A DNA stretch of 64,000 nt from Edaphobacter bradus (GTDB taxonomy: Bacteria > Acidobacteriota > Terriglobia > Terriglobales > Acidobacteriaceae): positions 124,001 through 188,000 of the forward strand of contig NZ_JAGSYF010000001.1 in NCBI RefSeq assembly GCF_025685645.1, read 5' to 3'. This document shows positions 57,891 to 64,000 of the stretch, piece by piece. Each line of letters begins with the position of its first letter. Position 1 is the first letter of the stretch. The position numbers were made by a program, and so were the translations under genes. The notes beneath the pieces are model-generated. The model saw only the letters and a list, made by a program, of their open reading frames with translations, did not search any database and was not told the DNA's origin.

Positions 57891-59354
57891 ATGGCTAACC
57901 ACTTCGATCTTGCCGCTTCTGCCCATGCGGAGATGCTCCGCGAAGGCTTCCAACCAGATTTTCCCGACGGAACGAAGGCCCAGATTAATCAGATCTATTC
58001 TTCTGTGAACGGATCGCATAACAATATGCGCGATCTGCGCGGACTGCTGTGGTCGTCGATTGACAACGATACGTCGCGCGATCTCGATCAGATCGAAGTA
58101 GCGGAGCGCACAGATGGAGGCATCCGCATGCGGGTTGGCGTTGCCGATGTTTCGGCCTCCGTGGCGAAGAACACGCCGATCGATCAGCATGCGGCATTTC
58201 AGACGAAGACGGTCTACACCGGCGTGCGCAACTTTCCCATGCTGCCGAATGAGCTTTCCACTGACCTGACCTCTCTGAACGAGAACGTGGACCGCGCGGC
58301 GATGGTGGTTGAGTTTGTCGTCGATCCGCAGGGATGCCGCAGTCAGCCTGCGATCTACGAGGCGATGGTGCGAAACAAGGCGCAACTGGCTTACAGCAGA
58401 GTCGGGCCGTGGCTTGAGGGCAAAGCCGGGCCCGATATGAAGATCGCCGGCTCGCTCGCTCTGCAGGAGCAACTGAAGCTGCAGGACGAGGCCGCACAAG
58501 CACTGCGCGAACAGCGCGTGAGCGAGGGCGCGCTCGAGTTCAACCGGATCGAAGCCGATCCGGTCATCATCGACGGCAAGGTGCACTCGATCCAGACTGC
58601 TCCGCGCAATCACGCGACCGAGCTGATTGAAGACTTCATGATTGCGGCCAACGAGACGATGGCCGAGACGCTGCGCGCGGCGGGACGGTCTTGCATTCGG
58701 CGCGTGGTGCGAACACCGGAACGCTGGGACCGCATCGTTGATTTGGTCGGGCGCTACGGAACGCAACTGCCGGCGGAAGCAGATTCAACGGCTCTCAACA
58801 CGTTTCTTCGAAAGCAGCGAAAGCTGGACCCGGTGCACTATCCCGATCTCTCATTGGCCATCATCAAACTGATGGGCCCAGGCGAGTATGTTCTTTCGAG
58901 CGGCACGGACAAGGAGCCGCTGGGACACTTTGGACTTGCTGCGCGCGACTACACGCACTCGACCGCGCCGAACCGCCGGTTCGCTGACCTGGTTATGCAG
59001 CGGATCGTGAGGGCGATGCTGGCTAATGAACCTCCGCCGTATACCGATGCGGAACTGACCGCAATTGCTACGCAATGCAATTTGCAAGAGAAGGCCGGCC
59101 ACAAGGTGGAGCGCACCATGCAAAAACGAGTCGCTGCTGTGGCGCTTGCCGACAGCATCGGCAAGGTCTTCCGCGGCGTAGTGACGGGCGCGAGTCAGAA
59201 AGGAACCTATGTCCGCATCTTCGACCCGCCAGTTGAAGGAAGGGTAGTTCGCGGCGAGGAAGGGCTCGACGTTGGCGACACAGTGACCGTGAAGCTGCTG
59301 CACACGAATCCGCAGATGGCCTACATTGATTTCGCGCGGGTGCCTGGCCGTTAG
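57891..59354 (+). CDS. RNB-domain exoribonuclease (RNase II/R family)
   Basis: The 487-residue protein has an RNB catalytic domain (about 45-390) and a C-terminal S1-like domain (about 405-480, GKVFRGVVTGASQKGTYVRI). The metal-binding motif is SSIDNDTSRDLDQIEVAE. Asp58, Asp64 and Asp66 match RNase II Asp201, 207 and 209, but the position of Asp210 is Gln67. The substrate-gripping segment DYTHSTAPNRRFADLVMQR is intact. The N-terminal cold-shock domains of RNase R are absent. It should be a processive 3'-to-5' exonuclease, of a subfamily with an altered metal site. Confidence 0.88.
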   Translation: MANHFDLAASAHAEMLREGFQPDFPDGTKAQINQIYSSVNGSHNNMRDLRGLLWSSIDNDTSRDLDQIEVAERTDGGIRMRVGVADVSASVAKNTPIDQHAAFQTKTVYTGVRNFPMLPNELSTDLTSLNENVDRAAMVVEFVVDPQGCRSQPAIYEAMVRNKAQLAYSRVGPWLEGKAGPDMKIAGSLALQEQLKLQDEAAQALREQRVSEGALEFNRIEADPVIIDGKVHSIQTAPRNHATELIEDFMIAANETMAETLRAAGRSCIRRVVRTPERWDRIVDLVGRYGTQLPAEADSTALNTFLRKQRKLDPVHYPDLSLAIIKLMGPGEYVLSSGTDKEPLGHFGLAARDYTHSTAPNRRFADLVMQRIVRAMLANEPPPYTDAELTAIATQCNLQEKAGHKVERTMQKRVAAVALADSIGKVFRGVVTGASQKGTYVRIFDPPVEGRVVRGEEGLDVGDTVTVKLLHTNPQMAYIDFARVPGR

Positions 59355-60200
59355 TCCGAAGGCGGTTGCAGTTCTACGAATGGGGTTTGTGGTGGCTGAA
59401 CGGTCTTCGGACAGTGATGGTGTGGGTGGGTTGATTTGGATTCTTACTTTCCCACCCATGCCGCGATGAAGCTGCGGCATGGATGGGGCACCCGATTGTT
59501 TGTGGCTGGTTAGAGGAGCGCGGATCGCGCTGCGCGCGATTGCCCACTCATGCGATGAGGCCGCATGAATGGGGCACCCGATTTTGGTGGTGGCTTCGAC
59601 TGTAGCGACGGCCTGGAGGTTGGGGAGGATGGCTGCAGCTTCTGTTTTTTGTTTGCCAGCTTCGATGAGGCGCTGAGTGGCTTCGAGTTCGTACTGTTTT
59701 AGTTTGGCTTCGAGATCCATGATGCGGCGTTGTGCGTTGTCCCACATGCTTTTGTAAATGACCGGGGCCATGCGGCGGTTGAGGACTTCGTGGGTGGGGG
59801 CGAGGTGGCCGAGTTCGGGGTCGACGGTGACGTCGTCGATGGTGGGCTCGGGGTCTTGCTGCGGGATTGGTTTGGGGAGGTTGAGGCTGGCGATCTGGAG
59901 GGCGTAGAGGAGGAGTCCGGCGCGTCGGGGGTCGAGGTCGTTGGAGGCGATGCGCTGGACGATCTGGCCGATGGAGGCCTGGATGGCGGAGCGGTCCTCG
60001 GGCAGTGGGAGGTCGAAGACGCTGAGGCGACCCTTGCGGGCGCGGGGGTTCTGGGCTGGCTTACGAGTGTTGTGGTGGTAGTAGCAGAAGTGTTCGTTGC
60101 GGAGACTGATGGAGCCGCAGCGGCGGCCGTCGGTGAAGATGTGGCGGCACCGGAACCGCTTGGGTTCGTGGCTGGTGCCTAGAGCGATCTCTTGTTCCAT
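58851..60200 (-). CDS. Hypothetical protein with N-terminal Cys/His cluster, C-terminus formed by repeats
   Basis: The open frame has 449 codons. Residues 1-205 (60200 down to about 59586) show strong C-ending codon bias and look genuine. An N-terminal cluster FRCRHIFTDGRRCG ... EHFCYYHHNT has Cys and His spaced as in a small zinc site. A coiled-coil stretch RRIMDLEAKLKQYELEATQRLIEAGK lies near 165-190. After that the frame runs through two palindromic repeats and then antisense through the RNB gene for 504 bp, which is unlikely to be real coding. The native stop was probably lost to repeat insertion. No family is recognised. Confidence 0.45.
   Translation of the reverse strand: MEQEIALGTSHEPKRFRCRHIFTDGRRCGSISLRNEHFCYYHHNTRKPAQNPRARKGRLSVFDLPLPEDRSAIQASIGQIVQRIASNDLDPRRAGLLLYALQIASLNLPKPIPQQDPEPTIDDVTVDPELGHLAPTHEVLNRRMAPVIYKSMWDNAQRRIMDLEAKLKQYELEATQRLIEAGKQKTEAAAILPNLQAVATVEATTKIGCPIHAASSHEWAIARSAIRAPLTSHKQSGAPSMPQLHRGMGGKVRIQINPPTPSLSEDRSATTNPIRRTATAFGLTARHPREINVGHLRIRVQQLHGHCVANVEPFLAANYPSFNWRVEDADIGSFLTRARHYAAEDLADAVGKRHSSDSFLHGALHLVAGLLLQIALRSNCGQFRIGIRRRFISQHRPHDPLHNQVSEPAVRRGRVRVVARSKSKVSQRLLVRAARKNILAWAHQFDDGQ
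59451..59585. repeat. Pair of related palindromic repeats
   Basis: Copy 1 (59451-59497) has arms CCCACCCATGCCGC and GCGGCATGGATGGG. Copy 2 (59542-59585) has arms CCCACTCATGCG and CGCATGAATGGG. Both continue into GGCACCCGATT. Each would fold into a 12-14 bp hairpin with one mismatch. A half copy occurs near 26012. Confidence 0.7.
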
Positions 60201-60217
60201 GATGGTATTCCCCTACC

Positions 60218-60349
60218 CGTCAAAAAGTGTGCAAGGTATTCGAAAGAGAAGATTTGAGTCCGGACTTCGGGAGCAGCAAGGCAGCTTTGGCGGCTGTCCA
60301 TGGAGTCTGGAGTTAAATGCGAAAGCCCGGCTTGATGGCCGGGCTTTTT
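60218..60349 (+). ncRNA. Candidate structured RNA element B ending in a terminator
   Basis: CCCGTCAAAAAGTGTGCAAG then GTATTCGAAAGAGAAGA and GTCCGGACTTCGGGAGCA align with element A at 22325 (CCCGTAAGAATGTGCAAAG, GTCTTCAAAAGAGAAGA, GTCTGGACTTCCGGGCGCA). Both are followed after about 50-60 nt by the same terminator stem. It begins 18 bp from the start of a divergent - strand gene. Confidence 0.4.
60322..60349 (+). terminator. Rho-independent terminator of element B
   Basis: AAAGCCCGGC (60322-60331), loop TTGATG, GCCGGGCTTTTT (60338-60349). Confidence 0.85.
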
Positions 60350-60635
60350 GTTCTGTTTCTATTGTAGCGGAATGGAAGGGGCTACTATGCCATATGCAAG
60401 TTACTCATTTTCGGTGAGTTAGTTGATTCATGGGCTTGACAACGAAATTTGCCGGGAATTTTGAGTTGAGATTATGTAAGTGATTGTAATATAAGGACAT
60501 ATTCGAATATGTAATGAAGGGCGCGAAATGGCTAGCTGAAGTTTCCGGAAACCCGACTTTACGGGAGCGTTGGCTCAGCATGACTACGGTACCCTTAGTT
60601 CACTGCACTAAGAGTGTTGGAGGAGTCTTCGACTG

Positions 60636-61208
60636 ATGGCAGGAGGACCTGACCCCCGATGGTGGAATCGCGATCTGCCGGTCAAGCCGATCGGTATTCT
60701 TCTTGCCACCGTACTGGTAGCTGGAGTTGGGTATCTCTACTTAGAACCGACTCTGCGAGCTTGGTTGTGGACTGTTAGACATCATTCGACCGCCACCTAC
60801 CAGGAACTCAGTGTGAAAGTTCCTTGGATGTGGCGACAAGAGGATACGCCCGCAGGACAACGGGAGCTAAGACTCGTGCGGGCACGCTTGGGTGAACCTG
60901 TCGAGTTCGAATCGATCGTCATCAGCGACGACAAAAGCACATCTCCGGGATCGCAAACCATAGCGGAACGTCTTCAGAATTTGGCGGCAAAATTAGGCCA
61001 GAAAGACTTTAGGGGCACGCCAATCCTCCTAGACCCGGAGACCTCAATGCGTTTTTCGTGTATGGCTCCTCACTTTGACCAACTTCGAGATTGGCAGGTC
61101 TCATGCCTTTCAAGCGACAATCTTTGGTCGGCCAACCTATACGGACCCGTTCCCGACGTGGATTCCTTCAAAGTCGTACTTCGAAGCGTGGGATCTAATC
61201 ACCGATAG
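60636..61208 (+). CDS. Membrane-anchored protein of unknown function
   Basis: The 190-residue protein has one N-terminal membrane helix (about 17-36, VKPIGILLATVLVAGVGYLYLE) and a soluble C-terminal part expected on the outer side of the inner membrane. There is no recognisable family. Codon use is less G-biased than neighbouring + genes (many CGA, TCG, CTC and A-ending codons), which may mean foreign origin. GGAGGAG lies about 12 bp before the ATG. A palindrome sits 125 bp upstream. It stands alone between two repeat-bearing gaps. Confidence 0.65.
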   Translation: MAGGPDPRWWNRDLPVKPIGILLATVLVAGVGYLYLEPTLRAWLWTVRHHSTATYQELSVKVPWMWRQEDTPAGQRELRLVRARLGEPVEFESIVISDDKSTSPGSQTIAERLQNLAAKLGQKDFRGTPILLDPETSMRFSCMAPHFDQLRDWQVSCLSSDNLWSANLYGPVPDVDSFKVVLRSVGSNHR

Positions 61209-61400
61209 CTAGTGCTTGCGCAGAGTCCAGCGACACAGTAATTGTCTCGCGCCATTCGAGCCACAAAGGGGAGGGTTCCTCGAAACGGGGTTTGCGGTAA
61301 CTTGCGGAGACCTGTTCTGGAATTCGCCAACGGTATCAGGCTGGTATAGAAGCCGGGGCCTTCGGCTCCCTTTGAAAAAATTGAGGCACTGCAAACAGAC

Positions 61401-61443
61401 AGCAGATTCCTCCACTCCGCTGCGCTCCGGTCGGAATGACAAC
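61401..61443. repeat. REP-like palindromic dispersed repeat, copy 5
   Basis: AGCAGATTCCTCCACTCCGC then TGCGCTCCGGTCGGAATGACAAC. It is the longest match to the family consensus in the window. Confidence 0.7.
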
Positions 61444-61527
61444 TAAGAAGGTATTGGGCTCAAGATGGAATGACAACCAAGAAGGTATTGGGCTCAGGTG
61501 GAATGACAACCAAGAAGGTATCGCGCT
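61433..61527. repeat. 33-34 bp tandem repeat, three copies
   Basis: Three copies of GGAATGACAACyAAGAAGGT followed by AT(T/C)GsGCTC begin at 61433, 61467 and 61500. The unit includes the 3' end of the REP-like element, so the array seems to have grown from it. Confidence 0.75.
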
Positions 61528-61579
61528 CCGGATAGCAGTTCTTTCGATTACTTAGCGTTACGCTATACGTCGATACCGC

Positions 61580-63577
61580 CTAATTCAGTACAGGTAAGGA
61601 TGCGCTTCGCTCGGTTTCTTCGTCGAAGTGGGTGCGAATGCGCCGGGCGGTCGCGGTGTTGACGACGGCGGTCAGGGCGTCTGTGCTGGCTTGCTTGACG
61701 CCGCGCACGCTGCCAAAGTGCTCCAGCAGGCGCTGCCGGGTTCGCGGTCCTACGCCGGGGATGGCGAGAAGTTCGCTCTCGCGGTCTCGCATCTCGCGTC
61801 GCTTGCGATGGTAGGAGACGGCGAAGCGGTGGCTCTCGTCGCGGATCTTCTGCATGAGGTGCAGCACGGGTGAGCGGCGGTCGAGCACGACGGGGTCGTT
61901 CTCCTGCCCATGGACGTAGATGATCTCCTCGCGTTTGGCGATGGAGGCCAGCGGCTGCAGGGTGAGGCCGATCTCTTCAAGCGCGTCGTAGGCAGCGTGC
62001 AATTGGCCGAGGCCGCCGTCGATGAGGATCAGCGAGGGCAGCGCCTTCTTCTCCTCGGTCAGTCTTTTGTAGCGGCGGTGGATGATCTCGCGCATGCTGG
62101 CGAAGTCGTCGACGCCGGTGACAGACCTGACCTGGAACTTGCGGTACTCGGACTTCTTCATCGCACCGTCCTCCCATACCACCATGGAGGCGACGGTCTC
62201 TGCGCCTTGAATGTGCGAGATGTCGAAGCACTCGATGCGGCGCGGAGGTTCTTCAAGCGTGAGCGCGTCCTGCAGGGCCTCCTGGATGGCCTTCGCACCG
62301 GGTTGCATCACGCGGAAGCGCTGGTCGTAGGACTGCTTCGCGTTCTGGCTTACGAGATCGACGAGCGAGCGCTTTTCTCCGCGCTGCGGGACGAGTATCT
62401 CGACGCGACGGCCGGTACGCTCGGAGAGCATCTCGGCGAGAACACTGCGGTCCGGGAACTCGACGGGCACGAGCACCGAACGCGGCACGTAGTTCTGGTC
62501 AAGGTAGAGCTGTTTGAGCAGGGCAGAGAAGAAGGCCGACGGACTGAAGGCTGCTCCGGGTTCGGAGATAGACGAGTGTTGTAAGACCGGCATCCCCTCG
62601 CCGACCTCGGGCGCGGAGGCTGTGGGATCCGGCTCCATACGCGGCAGCGCCTCTGCCTCATCGGTGTCGCTGGCCTTTTCTTCGGTGGCCTCGGCCTGAA
62701 ACATGTCCTCGAACTCGGGCAGGTCCTCCCAGAAGAAGTCGCGACGATCGACGATCTTGCCGTTGCGCATGTGGAAGAGGTTCACGGCGAGCATCTCGTT
62801 CTCGTAGTGATAGCCGAAGACGTCGGCGTCCTCGTTGTCCGTGGTGGCGATGCGCTGCTTGTCCATCATCTGGTGGACAGTGGATATCTGATCGCGCAGG
62901 CGGGCAGCGAGTTCGTACTGCTCTGCCTCGGCGGCCTGCTGCATGCGCGCGGTGAGCCGTTGTTCGAGCTCTCCGGGACGGCCTTCGAGGAAAAGTTGTA
63001 CATCGCGGATCGCCTGCCTGTAGAGCTCAGGGGTCGTCAGGCCCTCGACGCAGGGGCCAAGGCAGCGCTTGATGTAGTACTGCAGGCAGGCGCGCGGATG
63101 GTAGCGCGAGAGGTCCACCTTGCAGCTTGGGATGAGAAAGCTGCGGTGGACCAGGTCGACGAGTCGATGCGCGAGGTTGCCAGGGAAGTAGGGACCGAAG
63201 TAGGCGCTGCCGTCCTTCTTGAGGCGGCGTGTGACGAAGACCTTGGGGTAGCGGTCGCCCATGGTCAACTTGATGTAGGGATAAGTTTTGTCGTCGCGCA
63301 GCAGAATGTTGAAACGCGGCTTCCGCTGCTTGATGAGGTTGTTCTCGAGCGCGAGGGCCTCGTGCTCGTTGGCGACCGTGATGTAGTCCACATCGACGGC
63401 CTCGCGCATCAGGGTGCCGGTCTTGGCGTTGGCCTGTGAGGCCTCAAGAAAGTAGGAGCGAACCCGGGCCCGCAGGTTCTTCGCCTTGCCGACATAGATA
63501 ACCTCGCCCTCGGCGTTCTTGTATAGATAGCAGCCCGGGGAGGTGGGGAGGGTCCGGATTTTCTGGTACAGGTCCAT
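61580..63577 (-). CDS. uvrC: Excinuclease ABC subunit C
   Basis: The 665-residue UvrC makes both incisions in nucleotide excision repair. The N-terminal GIY-YIG nuclease is LPTSPGCYLYKNAEGEVIYVGKAKNLRARVRSYF. Cys residues in CLQYYIKRCLGPC follow, then a UVR motif near 200-240 and the RNase H-like C-terminal nuclease (ECFDISHIQGAETVASMVV, LILIDGGLGQLHAAYDAL). Tandem helix-hairpin-helix motifs close it (LLAIPGVGPRTRQRLLEHFGSVRGVKQAS). An acidic low-complexity insert (about 290-340) is longer than usual. The final Asn of PVLN precedes a TAA in the repeat-bearing gap. Confidence 0.95.
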   Translation of the reverse strand: MDLYQKIRTLPTSPGCYLYKNAEGEVIYVGKAKNLRARVRSYFLEASQANAKTGTLMREAVDVDYITVANEHEALALENNLIKQRKPRFNILLRDDKTYPYIKLTMGDRYPKVFVTRRLKKDGSAYFGPYFPGNLAHRLVDLVHRSFLIPSCKVDLSRYHPRACLQYYIKRCLGPCVEGLTTPELYRQAIRDVQLFLEGRPGELEQRLTARMQQAAEAEQYELAARLRDQISTVHQMMDKQRIATTDNEDADVFGYHYENEMLAVNLFHMRNGKIVDRRDFFWEDLPEFEDMFQAEATEEKASDTDEAEALPRMEPDPTASAPEVGEGMPVLQHSSISEPGAAFSPSAFFSALLKQLYLDQNYVPRSVLVPVEFPDRSVLAEMLSERTGRRVEILVPQRGEKRSLVDLVSQNAKQSYDQRFRVMQPGAKAIQEALQDALTLEEPPRRIECFDISHIQGAETVASMVVWEDGAMKKSEYRKFQVRSVTGVDDFASMREIIHRRYKRLTEEKKALPSLILIDGGLGQLHAAYDALEEIGLTLQPLASIAKREEIIYVHGQENDPVVLDRRSPVLHLMQKIRDESHRFAVSYHRKRREMRDRESELLAIPGVGPRTRQRLLEHFGSVRGVKQASTDALTAVVNTATARRIRTHFDEETERSASLPVLN

Positions 63578-63811
63578 GCGCGCCGGTCGCCGAACCTTCA
63601 GTCTAAACCGCCGAAAGCCTTTGGATGCCTGAGTAGATTTGACTCATCTCCCTATCAAAACTTCCGGAAAGGATGTGGTGTGCAAGAGATTTCAGTTATG
63701 CATCCAGGGTGCAACTAGTTTATTTTGAATAAGTTGCCATGTTCTATCGTTTGGCATGCTAAATGCTGTAGTTGGTACGTAGCTTACTGTGAAGCAACAG
63801 AGAGGACTCCT

Positions 63812-64000
63812 ATGAGCTCCATGATGAACGAAAACAATGCCAATGTCTGTGTCGCGAGGAAGATTTCATCTGTCTGTGGTGCGCTGTTAGCAGGTACAGT
63901 CATTGTTACTTTGACTGTGGGTTGCTCTAGCAAGAATTATGTTCGATCCCAGACGGCTCCACTGATCGCGCAGGTCAACGATCTGGACGCCAAGACGGCG
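63812..64000 (+). CDS. Lipoprotein, probable OmpA-family N-terminus (3' end outside window)
   Basis: Only 63 codons are present; the gene runs off the right edge. From ATG 63812 (AGAGGA upstream) it reads MSSMMNENNANVCVARKISS followed by a hydrophobic run and LTVGCSS, a lipobox with Cys at about 38. The mature start SKNYVRSQTAPLIAQVNDLDAKTA looks like a helical or coiled-coil spacer of the kind that precedes OmpA peptidoglycan-binding domains in related bacteria. That C-terminal domain is not visible, so the family is inferred from the leader only. Confidence 0.6.
   Translation, partial: MSSMMNENNANVCVARKISSVCGALLAGTVIVTLTVGCSSKNYVRSQTAPLIAQVNDLDAKTA

Larger units (their letters stand above)
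60201..60635. other. 435-bp intergenic region
   Basis: It holds element B (60218-60349), then an AT-rich stretch with a perfect 16-bp palindrome ACATATTC/GAATATGT (60497-60512). That palindrome resembles the shape of the ArsR operator at 51740 but with different bases. No gene is seen in 60350-60635. The palindrome may be the operator of the 60636 gene or a remnant. Confidence 0.4.
61209..61579. other. 371-bp repeat-bearing gap
   Basis: It contains the REP-like copy at 61401 and the 33-bp tandem array that extends it. A weak hairpin AGCCGGGGCC-TTCGGCT lies near 61351. No coding region is seen. Confidence 0.45.

Noticed and set aside
60497..60512. 16-bp palindrome as an ArsR-type operator
   Set aside because: No repressor gene is adjacent and the bases differ from the 51740 operator; kept only as a note in the intergenic description.

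Overview
This 64 kb window reads as bacterial chromosome from an Acidobacteriota member of the Terriglobia type (Granulicella/Edaphobacter/Terriglobus-like). That placement is an inference from gene content: Lpx lipid A enzymes, a BshB1 bacillithiol deacetylase, paired Tat-like cupins, a PSD/PssA/Usg-like phospholipid cluster, high GC and abundant palindromic intergenic repeats. No marker was searched. The + strand is visibly G-rich over C almost throughout, so + genes mostly end codons in G and - genes in C. One haloalkane dehalogenase gene breaks this pattern.

Layout. 1-6.1 kb: truncated RNase T2, GNAT, exported cupin, GT-C membrane protein, priA. 6.1-9 kb: HU, dcd, a NarL-type regulator, a SYLF protein. 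9-11.5 kb: lipid A operon (LpxL-like, lpxD, P-loop protein). 11.8-13 kb: membrane diguanylate cyclase. 13-15.7 kb: bshB1, a four-helix-bundle (23S IVP-like) cassette and a lipoprotein. 15.8-22.3 kb: homocysteine methyltransferase/MTHFR fusion, xseB, serine acetyltransferase-like protein, L,D-transpeptidase, polyprenyl synthase, YajQ, TatD, cupin. 22.6-30.4 kb: dehalogenase, metG, and a regulator, VOC protein, MFS transporter and fucosidase. 30.5-36.9 kb: MeaB-epimerase fusion, tsaB, rimI, DUF465, psd, pssA, Usg-like, ROK kinase. 37-43.6 kb: tRNA-Leu, ribulokinase, and tesA divergent from ybbA-ybbP. 44.4-49.3 kb: rplM-rpsI, rpsB-tsf-pyrH, acyltransferase. 49.4-51.6 kb: galK-galT. 51.7-53.7 kb: ArsR/SRPBCC/DUF899/CPxC operon behind a palindromic operator. 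53.9-56.8 kb: lutABC. 56.8-64 kb: EamA transporter, RNB nuclease, a zinc-ligand-type hypothetical protein running into repeats, uvrC, and a truncated OmpA-type lipoprotein.

Most of the window is housekeeping. Coherent modules are outer-membrane lipid A, phosphatidylethanolamine synthesis, galactose catabolism, lactate oxidation, translation and sugar scavenging. The unusual material is (i) the MeaB-methylmalonyl-CoA epimerase fusion, (ii) a four-helix-bundle cassette bounded by 32-bp heptamer-built inverted repeats, one of which forms the first codons of bshB1, (iii) a palindromic repeat inserted in frame in priA, (iv) two homologous intergenic elements 38 kb apart that both end in terminator hairpins, (v) the palindrome-controlled, probably leaderless ArsR operon, and (vi) a duplicated 3' end of the polyprenyl synthase gene flanking an L,D-transpeptidase gene. 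No CRISPR array, transposase, phage gene or rRNA was seen.
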